From assembly GCA_031285085.1 (NCBI GenBank), contig JAITWW010000097.1, positions 1 to 9,896 of the forward strand: a DNA stretch of 9,896 nucleotides, written 5' to 3'. The DNA comes from Candidatus Methanofilum arcanum. Its GTDB lineage: Archaea > Halobacteriota > Methanomicrobia > Methanomicrobiales > Methanospirillaceae. Under the pieces are notes generated by a model. That model searched no databases, was not told the origin of the DNA, and was given only the letters and a program-made list of their open reading frames with translations. The translations under genes and the position numbers were made by a program. Below, piece after piece: positions 1 to 6,234 of this stretch. How positions within the stretch are numbered: position 1 is the stretch's first letter; every line of letters starts with the position of its first letter.

Positions 1-372
1 AAGACCTGCTTCGTTGTGACAGGTGATGATATTATCACGAACAAGGTCAGTAACAGATTCACGGGTGAGTTCTGTTCCATCTAATGTTTTTCCAAATACT
101 ATCTCACCTGGTTTTGGTGGGCGAACGTCCCGGCTCATACAGACCGTCTTATTGATGATATATGAATGACCCGTCTCAAGGTTTACGCCTGTGAGGATAC
201 ATTTTGTGGTTGTGTTTCCCATCTCAACAGATGCTACAATGAAGTAGGGTACGACATTGTACTCATATTTTTGTTCGCCGGGGCCACCCATAACGCGGGG
301 TGGTGGTGGACTCATCACGATATGGGGGGAGGGTCCTGATGAAAAAAACTGTGAGAGAAACTCATGTACCAT
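1..372 (-). CDS. Methanogenesis marker 14-like protein, N-terminal part (gene runs off the left edge)
   Basis: The minus strand is open from the window edge to an ATG at 372, giving about 124 residues with no stop. After a variable leader and a proline run (MSPPPPRVMGG), the protein has VEMGNTTTKCIL, which resembles the phosphate-1 loop of the actin/hydantoinase-type ATPase fold. It continues with NKTVCMSRDVRPPKPGEI and then GKTLDGTELTRESV. I recognise this combination from the family annotated as methanogenesis marker protein 14. That family is found in methanogens and has no settled biochemical role. The C-terminal part, most of the protein, lies outside the window. In-frame alternative starts are GTG 393, GTG 318 and ATG 315. 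I prefer ATG 372 because a TATA element lies 25-30 nt upstream, which suggests a leaderless transcript; TAA at 411-409 closes the frame upstream. The family call comes from memory of the motif, not from a search. Confidence 0.68.
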   Translation of the reverse strand, partial: MVHEFLSQFFSSGPSPHIVMSPPPPRVMGGPGEQKYEYNVVPYFIVASVEMGNTTTKCILTGVNLETGHSYIINKTVCMSRDVRPPKPGEIVFGKTLDGTELTRESVTDLVRDNIITCHNEAGL

Positions 373-396
373 AGTATTGGTATCTTTCAACACTTC

Positions 397-410
397 TTTA
401 TACTTTCCTT
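397..410 (-). promoter_or_regulatory. Archaeal BRE/TATA promoter of the marker-14-like gene
   Basis: Read on the minus strand, AAGGAAAG (410-403) is followed directly by TATAAA (402-397). This looks like a purine-rich BRE plus TATA box. The first T is 30 nt from the ATG at 372, so transcription would start close to the start codon. No proper SD sits in front of 372. Confidence 0.5.
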
Positions 411-689
411 ATTCCATGCTGTGTTGTACAATTCCCCCAACTACTTTTCTAATACTCTTCATTCAAAATATATCTATTTTAATACATATAATTATTGAAC
501 TTGGATGTTCGAAATTAATTATACATTATAAATATGATACAGATGTACTCTTATTCCTCTTAGAGTTGTGCTTTCGCTATATATCACGCTGCAAGATTTC
601 TAAGGAGCACTTTCAACTTTCAGAGCGCCACAGGTTGCTAGAGATTTTCTGGTTTTCTAATGAAATACTTGTTTTTTCGCTTATTGCTA
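411..689. other. AT-rich divergent intergenic region, no gene seen
   Basis: This is the core of the gap between the divergently transcribed marker-14-like gene and the CBS-ParB gene. It is AT-rich with many short stops in all frames. The one long plus-strand open frame across it (257-748) runs antisense through the marker gene and into the next gene, and has no family features. I see no tRNA fold and no clear operator here. Confidence 0.55.
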
Positions 690-696
690 TTTATAG
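690..696 (+). promoter_or_regulatory. Likely TATA box of the CBS-ParB gene
   Basis: TTTATAG begins 28 nt before the ATG at 718. The nearest SD-like GGTG (696-699) is 18 nt from the ATG, too far to act as a ribosome site. Together these suggest a leaderless or nearly leaderless mRNA. Confidence 0.45.
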
Positions 697-717
697 GTGC
701 GAAGCATATAATGTACT

Positions 718-1503
718 ATGGAGAAAAAGCGGGTTCGTGATTATATGACCGAGACCGTTGATACGATCTCAATTGACGCCGTTGTAAGTGACGTAGTTGC
801 AACAATAGACCGTACAAGCCATGACGGATTTCCTGTGGTAAATGGTGATGAAGTTGTTGGGTACATCTCTGCCCGTGATATCATCTTTGTTCCACCAGAT
901 ACTCCAGTACGTGAAGTATTTAGTAAATACCTGCTCGTAGCGGAACCTGACATGGCCATCTCTGATGTTGCTCGTGTCATTGTTCGATCTGGTATTCAAA
1001 AATTGCCAGTTGTTGATGAAAAAAATCGATTATGTGGTATCATCTCAAACACAGATGTTGTTCGCTCTCAAATTGAACATGTATCTCCTGAAAAAGTATA
1101 CAAGCTCATGGATACCCTTGAGCGTCTCCATAATGTCGTTCCAAAAATGGAAAAAGGAGCCGTTCCCCTTCGAGGTCTCCGTCCAACACAGTCTCGCATC
1201 TATCAGGATGAACTTGAAGGAAGAATATATGAACTAAAGCGTGGACTCGCTGAGCCAATTATTGCAATTAAAATGACTGGGCGCACCTTACTTGTTGATG
1301 GCCATCATCGTGCTGTGGCAGCTCAAAGAATGAATATCAAAAAACTTGAAGCATATATCATCATTATTGAAGAAGATATCGAGCTTGGCCTTGAACGTAC
1401 TGCAAGACGGCTTAACCTTGAAAAAATCGCAGATATTGAAGTTATGGACTATGCTCGCCATCCTCTCGTTGCAGGAACACATCGTGTTGGCAGGCAAGAT
1501 TGA
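718..1503 (+). CDS. Two CBS domains fused to a ParB-like domain
   Basis: This is a 261-residue soluble protein. Residues about 8-55 form a first CBS repeat (DGFPVVNGDEVVGYISARDI) and about 63-117 a second (IQKLPVVDEKNRLCGIISNTDV). Such pairs form a Bateman module that usually binds adenine nucleotides or S-adenosylmethionine. Residues about 150-225 look like a ParB/sulfiredoxin-fold domain: LRPTQSRIYQDELEGRIYEL, then the signature DGHHRAVAA at 194-202. Proteins of this layout occur in methanogens and are labelled CBS/ParB-like; their target is not known to me. No helix-turn-helix of a plasmid ParB is evident and no parA lies beside it, so plasmid partitioning is unlikely. A nucleotide-sensing phosphotransferase or hydrolase role would fit the fold, but that is inference. 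The gene is divergent from the marker-14-like gene and convergent with the next one. Confidence 0.9.
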   Translation: MEKKRVRDYMTETVDTISIDAVVSDVVATIDRTSHDGFPVVNGDEVVGYISARDIIFVPPDTPVREVFSKYLLVAEPDMAISDVARVIVRSGIQKLPVVDEKNRLCGIISNTDVVRSQIEHVSPEKVYKLMDTLERLHNVVPKMEKGAVPLRGLRPTQSRIYQDELEGRIYELKRGLAEPIIAIKMTGRTLLVDGHHRAVAAQRMNIKKLEAYIIIIEEDIELGLERTARRLNLEKIADIEVMDYARHPLVAGTHRVGRQD

Positions 1504-1518
1504 GCAGAAGAGCAGAAC

Positions 1519-1525
1519 AAAAAAA
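1519..1525 (-). terminator. Oligo-T terminator of the CbiZ-like gene
   Basis: A run of seven A on the plus strand reads as T7 on the minus strand, about 35 nt past the stop of the 1560-2369 gene. Archaeal transcription typically ends on such T-runs without a hairpin. It lies inside the 56-bp convergent gap. Confidence 0.4.
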
Positions 1526-1559
1526 CATAAGGTGATGCGCGAATACAGATGAGATCAGA

Positions 1560-2369
1560 TTAGCACTCATCAGCATGCTCAGCATGAACCTCTTTGAGCT
1601 CTGCAAGTGATGCAACTGGATAGATTTTCAAGTGTGCTGCAATAGGGGGATAATGCAGAAGGGTACATGCCTCGCAACTCCAGACCATCTCTCCTTTTGA
1701 ACTGGTGATGCAGGTTCCCAGTTCTTCATCATAACATGGATAAAATGGGCAGTAACAGTAATCACAGATCTGATTTGCAATGTCATGACAGGGATAATAT
1801 GGACAGTTTTCAGGTATCCACTCATGCCATTTGCCTTTTGGGCTCTCTTTTTTGCTTTCTCCTTCCCGTGGAATAAAAATCTGAAAAGACGGTCGATTTT
1901 GTATATGTTGCTCTGCACGCCGTACGCCGTGAATAATGATATCTTGTATGAACCCTGGTTCTGAAATGATGTCATTATCGCACTCAGAAAGGGAATATGA
2001 TACAATAACATTCATACTACTCTGCTTTTGATAATGGAGATCTAATACCAGGGTATTATCGATCAGATCTGCAATGGTGTGCATATCTGCATCAGAAAGG
2101 GGCTTATGGTTATGGTAAATGATTTGAACCTCCTCCTTTGATGCAGTGATAAAAAGCGTGCTTTTTGGAGCTTTAAAAATACACAGATATTGAATCGGAA
2201 CAGAGGTAAATAAGCCGGTTCCCTTGGGAAATGGGTACTTTTGTCCGGAATGAATGAAGATGGTATCTTCTTTTTTTACATGGGTATCCTTTCCCAAGGA
2301 GAGGTGACATGTTCCTCGCAGAAAAAATGTTTCTTTATCCCTATAATAGCGTATTGTATCGTTTTTCAT
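1560..2369 (-). CDS. Divergent CbiZ-like (adenosylcobinamide amidohydrolase-like) protein with Cys-rich C-terminal domain
   Basis: This 269-residue protein has two parts. Residues about 7-158 resemble CbiZ, which cleaves adenosylcobinamide to adenosylcobyric acid in archaeal B12 salvage: YYRDKETFFLRG near the start, GTGLFTSVPIQYLCIF at 50-65, a TLFITA strand at 71-76, and a final GVRRAEQHI helix. The conserved glycine-rich N-terminal stretch and the GTGTD-type motif of usual CbiZ are weak; SECDND at 128-133 may replace the latter. Catalysis is therefore uncertain. Residues about 186-245 form a dense Cys domain (NCPYYPCH, ICDYCYCPFYPC, then C220 and SCEAC), matching the cysteine-rich small domain family often tied to B12 proteins and likely binding metal. 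A cbiB gene lies 4 kb away in the same window. ATG 2369 is preceded by GAGGAAGAG (2383-2375), a usable SD. The Cys domain is surer than the CbiZ call. Confidence 0.72.
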   Translation of the reverse strand: MKNDTIRYYRDKETFFLRGTCHLSLGKDTHVKKEDTIFIHSGQKYPFPKGTGLFTSVPIQYLCIFKAPKSTLFITASKEEVQIIYHNHKPLSDADMHTIADLIDNTLVLDLHYQKQSSMNVIVSYSLSECDNDIISEPGFIQDIIIHGVRRAEQHIQNRPSFQIFIPREGESKKESPKGKWHEWIPENCPYYPCHDIANQICDYCYCPFYPCYDEELGTCITSSKGEMVWSCEACTLLHYPPIAAHLKIYPVASLAELKEVHAEHADEC

Positions 2370-2431
2370 CAGATCTCTTCCTCGTAGTGATGTTCCTCAG
2401 ACACTCCTTCCTATCTTTTAGGTTTGGTGAC

Positions 2432-2439
2432 ATTATAAA
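2432..2439 (-). promoter_or_regulatory. Probable TATA box of the CbiZ-like gene
   Basis: On the minus strand TTTATAAT lies about 65 nt upstream of ATG 2369. Transcription would begin near 2411, leaving a leader of about 40 nt that contains the GAGGAAGAG ribosome site. The element is nearly symmetric, so it could equally drive plus-strand transcription. Confidence 0.4.
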
Positions 2440-2659
2440 TTAACATGTGATTAAAAACTCACAGATCTTTTTCTGCTCCTATGCTTCAGGTGAGTTTTTA
2501 TGTACAGTGGATGTTTTTGTGCGAGACAAACAATCAAGAGGAGGAGGAAGACAAAAAACTCGCTTGGATGATAACTCCAGTTGCTGTACTGTACCATAAT
2601 GTCCTTCTCCATTTTGATGAGATGAAACTTTTTTTACCTTCTCTAACAGATAATGTTAC
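2440..2659. other. Intergenic stretch upstream of the CheY remnant, no supported gene
   Basis: An open plus frame begins at 2481 but has no recognisable family, and its distal end (from about 2706) is the reading frame of the broken receiver gene. The part before 2660 contains a purine run (2536-2552) and otherwise nothing I can name. It may be the former promoter region, or another decayed segment linked to the pseudogene. Confidence 0.4.
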
Positions 2660-3029
2660 ATGGTTGACTTCCTCCTTGTGGATGATGCAGCTTATATGCG
2701 TAAAGATCATCTGCATAGTGTTGGAATTGGGCAAGCATAGAGTTGTTGGGAACACGAACAGGATCTAGGGTATTAAATAATACAAAGATTTAAAGCCAGA
2801 TCCTGTTAGTATAAACATTACAATGTCAGACGTGGGAGGAATTGAAGCGTTGATCCAGATTCAAGAGTACAATAGAGATGCAAAAGTGTTCAGTGTTCAT
2901 GTGTACACTGCATCAGATCAGAGTGCGTAGCGGGATCAATCTACTGAAGGTGGTGTAGCTGGATACCTCGTAAAGTCTGTAAAATGAGTGGGTCTTCTTG
3001 CAAAAAAAGTAGAAATCTATCTGCAATAG
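2660..3029 (+). pseudogene. Decayed CheY-type response regulator receiver gene
   Basis: Reading from ATG 2660 gives FLLVDDAAYMRK, the classic receiver start with its acidic pair. A one-base insertion near 2705 moves the match to the next frame: LELGKHRVVGNTN, then YKDLKPDPVSINITMSDVGG, IEALIQIQEYNRDAKV, GGVAGYLVKSVK, and a final KKVEIYLQ before TAG 3027-3029. These align in order with a complete, roughly 120-residue CheY receiver. Premature stops interrupt the second frame at 2766, 2778, 2928 and 2985. The phosphoacceptor Asp, expected in the MDITMP-like motif, is Asn (codon 2814-2816), and the Pro after it is Ser. The conserved Lys is kept in YLVKS (codon 2973-2975). The gene cannot make a working receiver. 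Free-standing CheY-like proteins are common in Methanomicrobiales, so this is probably a lost paralogue. No intact two-component gene lies in the window. Confidence 0.88.
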
Positions 3030-3048
3030 CCTACAAAGAATCATCCAC

Positions 3049-3058
3049 TATAAAAAAA
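3049..3058 (+). promoter_or_regulatory. TATA box of the lrp-aminotransferase operon
   Basis: TATAAAAAAA lies about 70 nt before ATG 3120. With the usual archaeal spacing, transcription starts near 3076 and leaves a leader of about 44 nt carrying the GGTGA site at 3109-3113, 6 nt from the ATG. It follows the end of the CheY remnant by 20 bp. Confidence 0.5.
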
Positions 3059-3119
3059 TGAAAACAAAATGTCACATCATGAAGACGCTCTACCCATGAA
3101 GGTAAACTGGTGAATAATT

Positions 3120-3611
3120 ATGGATACAAAAGACAATGATCTGCTCTTTCTTCTTGAAAAAGACTGCACACTTCCGTTACACGAACTTGCTGCCATGCTT
3201 CAATGTAGCGAGGAAGAGGTGGCATCACGGCGAGCAATGCTCGAAGAAGAGAAAATCATCCGTGGATATACTGCACTTATTGACTGGGATCGTGCAAAAA
3301 ATCCATCTGTTATGGCTATTGTTGAACTTCGCATCACTCCTGAACATGAGTATGGATATGATCGCATTGCAGAGCGTATAGCCAGATTTTCAAATGTGAA
3401 AAGCTTGCGCTTACAGACTGGGACATATGATCTGCAACTTCTTGTACAGGGTAAAACCATGCATGATGTGGCTTCCTTTGTATCTGAGCACATTGCATCA
3501 ATGGATCGAATAAAAGAAACTGCCACACACATTATTATGAAAACATACAAGGAAAATGGAGTATTGTACTACGAGAGAGAAGATGGCAAACGACTGCCAT
3601 TTTCATTCTGA
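3120..3611 (+). CDS. Lrp/AsnC family transcriptional regulator
   Basis: This 163-residue protein is of normal length for the family. Residues about 4-50 form the N-terminal winged helix-turn-helix (LPLHELAAMLQCSEEEVASR, then IIRGYTALIDW). Residues about 64-145 form the RAM/AsnC ligand-binding domain, with AIVELRITPE at 66-75 and GTYDLQLLVQGKTMHDV at 101-117. Such proteins assemble as dimers or octamers, sense amino acids and regulate nearby metabolic genes. The start ATG is backed by GGTGA at 3109-3113. Its stop TGA (3609-3611) shares its last base with the SD of the aminotransferase, so the two are almost certainly co-transcribed and translationally coupled. An amino acid or oxo acid related to the aminotransferase substrate is the likely effector, but the sequence does not identify it. 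The C-terminal tail beyond residue 146 (GVLYYEREDGKRLPFSF) extends slightly past the core domain. Confidence 0.93.
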   Translation: MDTKDNDLLFLLEKDCTLPLHELAAMLQCSEEEVASRRAMLEEEKIIRGYTALIDWDRAKNPSVMAIVELRITPEHEYGYDRIAERIARFSNVKSLRLQTGTYDLQLLVQGKTMHDVASFVSEHIASMDRIKETATHIIMKTYKENGVLYYEREDGKRLPFSF

Positions 3612-3616
3612 GGTGA
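3611..3616 (+). promoter_or_regulatory. SD site that fixes the aminotransferase start
   Basis: AGGTGA overlaps the last base of the regulator's TGA stop and lies 5 nt before GTG 3622. This selects GTG 3622 over the in-frame ATGs at 3556 and 3583, which lie inside the regulator gene and lack an SD. Confidence 0.75.
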
Positions 3617-3621
3617 TATCT

Positions 3622-4788
3622 GTGTCAGAACAAACTACAAAACATATATCCCATCTTGCTCGAACCATTCCTCCATCAGGTATTCGTAGATATTTTGATA
3701 TCGCTCAGCAAATGGAGGACATAGTCTCACTTGGGGTTGGTGAACCTGATTTTATGACACCATGGAAGATCTGTGACGCTGCGATATCTTCTTTTGAACA
3801 CAATACTTCATATACATCAAATGCCGGTCTTCCGTCATTAAGAAATGCAATTAGTCAATACCTTGACCAACGTTTTGGTACCTATTATGATCCAGATCAT
3901 GAGGTAGTTGTAACTTCTGGTGTGTCAGAAGGGCTTGATGTCGCAATTCGAGCAACGATTGATCCAGGAGATGAAGTTCTCACAGTTGATCCAATTTTTG
4001 TCTCATATGCACCTTGTATTACCATGTCAGGTGGCGTATCTGTTCCAGTTCCATGCCTTGAGAAGGATCAGTTTCGTCTGACTCCAGATGCTATTATGGA
4101 GCGCATAACTCCAAAAACAAAGGCACTTGTATTGAATTTTCCAAATAATCCAACAGGCGCTGTGATGCGTCGAGAAGATCTCTGTTCGATTGCAGATATC
4201 TGTGTGGATCACGATCTTTTGGTACTTTCAGATGAGATATATGCAGAGATGACGTATGAGGGCGATCATGTCGCTGTTGCATCGATTCCGGAACTATATG
4301 ATCGCACAATAACACTTTCTGGCTTTTCAAAAGCGTGGGCAATGACTGGTTTTCGTGTGGGTTATCTCTGCGCCCCAAAAGAATTGTGTCAGGCTGCACT
4401 GAAAATTCACCAATATGTCATGATGAGTGCTCCAACGGCCTCGCAGTATGGAGCTCTTGAAGCTCTACGAGGGGAACTGGATGATGTGCGTGAGATGATC
4501 AGAGAGTATCGCCTGCGCAGAAATATGATTGTTGATGGACTCGTGCGAGCAGGACTCTCCTGTCACATGCCTCAAGGTGCTTTTTATGCGTTTCCTTCTA
4601 TCGAAAGCACTGGTCTTTCTGATATCGAGTTCGCTGAACGCCTGATTCGAGAAGCACACGTTGCTGCGGTTCCAGGAAGCGTATTTGGACCAAGTGGTGC
4701 AGGCCATATTCGATGTGCGTACGCAGTATCTCGCTCAGACTTAAGTATCGCTCTTGAACGAATATCTGATTTTATATCATCACTTTAA
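3622..4788 (+). CDS. PLP-dependent class I/II aminotransferase (aspartate aminotransferase-like)
   Basis: This 388-residue protein from GTG 3622 is a fold-type I aminotransferase. Landmarks are VSLGVGEPDF at 35-44, YTSNAGLPSLRNAI at 64-77, NFPNNPTGA at 172-180 (cofactor-contacting Asn176), SDEIYAEM at 203-210 (Asp204, pyridine nitrogen), SGFSKAWAMTGFRVGY at 233-248 (Lys237, Schiff-base lysine) and GHIRCAYA at 361-368 (Arg364, substrate carboxylate). All key residues are present, so it should be active. The substrate cannot be read off. Relatives in methanogens and Thermococcales act on aspartate, alanine, aromatic amino acids or, in methanofuran synthesis (MfnC), a furan aldehyde phosphate. 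It follows an Lrp/AsnC regulator with only 10 nt between stop and start, so the regulator probably controls it. PLP could come from PdxS, encoded 2.4 kb downstream. Confidence 0.93.
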   Translation: MSEQTTKHISHLARTIPPSGIRRYFDIAQQMEDIVSLGVGEPDFMTPWKICDAAISSFEHNTSYTSNAGLPSLRNAISQYLDQRFGTYYDPDHEVVVTSGVSEGLDVAIRATIDPGDEVLTVDPIFVSYAPCITMSGGVSVPVPCLEKDQFRLTPDAIMERITPKTKALVLNFPNNPTGAVMRREDLCSIADICVDHDLLVLSDEIYAEMTYEGDHVAVASIPELYDRTITLSGFSKAWAMTGFRVGYLCAPKELCQAALKIHQYVMMSAPTASQYGALEALRGELDDVREMIREYRLRRNMIVDGLVRAGLSCHMPQGAFYAFPSIESTGLSDIEFAERLIREAHVAAVPGSVFGPSGAGHIRCAYAVSRSDLSIALERISDFISSL

Positions 4789-4794
4789 TTTTTT
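4789..4794 (+). terminator. T-rich terminator after the aminotransferase
   Basis: T6 follows the TAA stop directly, with two more T6 runs at 4835-4840 and 4879-4884. These would end the lrp-aminotransferase transcript in the archaeal manner. No strong hairpin precedes them. Confidence 0.45.
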
Positions 4795-4949
4795 AGATAA
4801 TGTATTCTCATACGGGTTGTGGTTTGATAATTTATTTTTTAACCATATGAAAGCTATTTTAAGATATCTTCGATTTTATTTTTTAATAATATGACATATC
4901 TGAATGAAAATTTATTTTGTTTTAGATATTAAGAAATAAATTCAGAATC

Positions 4950-4955
4950 TATATA
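4950..4955 (+). promoter_or_regulatory. TATA box of purA
   Basis: TATATA starts 34 nt before ATG 4984, in the AT-rich 195-bp gap after the aminotransferase. No SD is visible before the ATG, so the transcript has a very short leader or none. Confidence 0.45.
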
Positions 4956-4983
4956 CCTGCACATAACCAAATCCTGTGTTTGG

Positions 4984-5997
4984 ATGAGTTGTACTATACT
5001 TGTGGGTGGCAATTTTGGTGACGAGGGAAAAGGCAAAATTGTTTCCCATGTTGCTCATACAGATAAACCCCAGATAATCTCTCGTGGTGGCGTTGGACCA
5101 AATGCTGGTCATACCATTGTTGTCAAAGACAAGAAGTTTGGTGTGCGTATGTGTCCATCAGGTTTTGTCTATCAAGATGCCCGTCTCATGATCGGAACTG
5201 GGGTCTTGATCGATCCAACAGTCCTTCTCCATGAGATCGAAGAGTTAGGAATTGACGGACGCATTTTTATTGATAAACGATGTTCTATCATTGAACAAGA
5301 GCATATCACAGAAGATAAAAGCAATAGCCATCTGTCGAAGAAGGTTGGAACGACGGGGACAGGCTGTGGCCCTGCAAACCGTGATCGGGCGATGCGAACA
5401 GCACGTCAGGCATGGGAAGTTCCAGAGCTCTCAAAATATATCACAGATGTAGCTCTTGAGTTGAATACTGCCCTTGATGCAGGAGAAAATGTATTTCTTG
5501 AAGGTACTCAAGGTTTTGGTATCTCATTGTACTACGGAAACTATCCTTTTGTAACCAGTAAAGACACCTGTGCAGCACAGATGGCTGCTGATAATGGTAT
5601 TGGGCCTACTCGTATTGATGATGTTATTGTTGTGTATAAGGCATTTCCAACTCGAGTTGGAAGTGGTCCATTTCCAACTGAGATGAGTCGGGAAGAGGCA
5701 CAAAAACTCGGAATTCAAGAGTTTGGGACAGTTACTGGTCGTGAACGGCGAATTGGGTACTGGGATCCAGAGATGGCACGATATGCTGCAATGATCAATG
5801 GATGTACAATTGGTGCTATCACTGGCATTGACCATGTTGATCCAGACTGTTTTGGTGCAACAAGATACAGCCAGCTGTCTAAAAAGTGCAAAGACTTCCT
5901 TTCTCAGGCTGAAGATGATATTGGAGCTCCAGTTCTGCTCATCTCAACTGGCCCTGAGTTAGATCAGATGATTGATCTAAGAGCAGATACTCCCTGA
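4984..5997 (+). CDS. purA: Adenylosuccinate synthetase
   Basis: This enzyme joins IMP and aspartate, using GTP, to give adenylosuccinate, the first step from IMP to AMP in the cytosol. The 337 residues match the short archaeal form; bacterial and eukaryotic enzymes are about 430 or more. Motifs in order: GDEGKGK at 12-18 (P-loop with catalytic Asp13), GGVGPNAGHT at 35-44 (catalytic His43), GTTGTGCGPANRDR at 122-135 (IMP contact), EGTQGFGISLYYGNYPFVTS at 173-192 (IMP pocket), GTVTGRERRIGYWD at 248-261 (aspartate and GTP loop) and ISTGPE at 320-325 (guanine recognition area). Nothing essential is missing. The gene leads a same-strand cluster with the Trm112-like gene 23 nt after it and cbiB further on. 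The partner gene purB is not in the window. Confidence 0.97.
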   Translation: MSCTILVGGNFGDEGKGKIVSHVAHTDKPQIISRGGVGPNAGHTIVVKDKKFGVRMCPSGFVYQDARLMIGTGVLIDPTVLLHEIEELGIDGRIFIDKRCSIIEQEHITEDKSNSHLSKKVGTTGTGCGPANRDRAMRTARQAWEVPELSKYITDVALELNTALDAGENVFLEGTQGFGISLYYGNYPFVTSKDTCAAQMAADNGIGPTRIDDVIVVYKAFPTRVGSGPFPTEMSREEAQKLGIQEFGTVTGRERRIGYWDPEMARYAAMINGCTIGAITGIDHVDPDCFGATRYSQLSKKCKDFLSQAEDDIGAPVLLISTGPELDQMIDLRADTP

Positions 5998-6020
5998 TGC
6001 AAAAGAGATGAGTGGGTGCA

Positions 6021-6197
6021 ATGAAGCGTGAGTTACATCGTATTCTTTGTTGTCCTGTATGCAAGGGAGAGCTTGAACTTCACATAATTGATGAAAAAAA
6101 GCAGGAGATAGTATCAGGTTCTCTTATCTGCCACGCTTGTTCTGTTCATTATCCTATTGAAGAGGGAATTCCAAACCTCCTCCCAAAAATTGTGTAA
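6021..6197 (+). CDS. Trm112-like small zinc protein
   Basis: This 58-residue protein has the Trm112/YcaR-type zinc knuckle: ILCCPVCKGEL at 8-18 and LICHAC at 35-40, so Cys11, Cys14, Cys37 and Cys40 likely bind one zinc. The ending YPIEEGIPNLLP is highly characteristic of the family. In archaea and eukaryotes Trm112 activates and stabilises several methyltransferases that modify tRNA, rRNA or release factors; none is encoded here. I take ATG 6021 because MKRELHRILCCPVC fits the family start. An in-frame GTG at 6012 would add three residues and cannot be excluded, since neither has an ideal SD. It lies 23 nt behind purA and is probably read from the purA promoter. Confidence 0.88.
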   Translation: MKRELHRILCCPVCKGELELHIIDEKKQEIVSGSLICHACSVHYPIEEGIPNLLPKIV

Positions 6198-6212
6198 GCA
6201 AATTTCAGATAT

Positions 6213-6218
6213 TTTATA
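6213..6218 (+). promoter_or_regulatory. Possible TATA element before cbiB
   Basis: TTTATA starts 22 nt before GTG 6235. This is slightly too close for a standard leaderless start, so cbiB may instead be read through from purA. The evidence is weak. Confidence 0.2.
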
Positions 6219-6234
6219 CATTTTTTGATGTACC

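Noticed and set aside
257..748. 163-codon plus-strand open frame near the left end
   Set aside because: It runs antisense to the marker-14-like gene, spans the AT-rich gap and enters the next gene out of frame, with no family features.
1518..1559. Short reading frame after AAGGTGATG in the convergent gap
   Set aside because: The frame closes after five codons, so the SD-ATG look is chance.
3556..3621. Upstream in-frame extension of the aminotransferase
   Set aside because: It lies inside the regulator gene, has no SD and is unlike the family N-terminus. GTG 3622 has a well-placed AGGTGA.
4861..4870. Perfect 10-bp palindrome AAGATATCTT as an operator
   Set aside because: About ten such palindromes are expected by chance in 10 kb, and it has no second copy or symmetric flank here.
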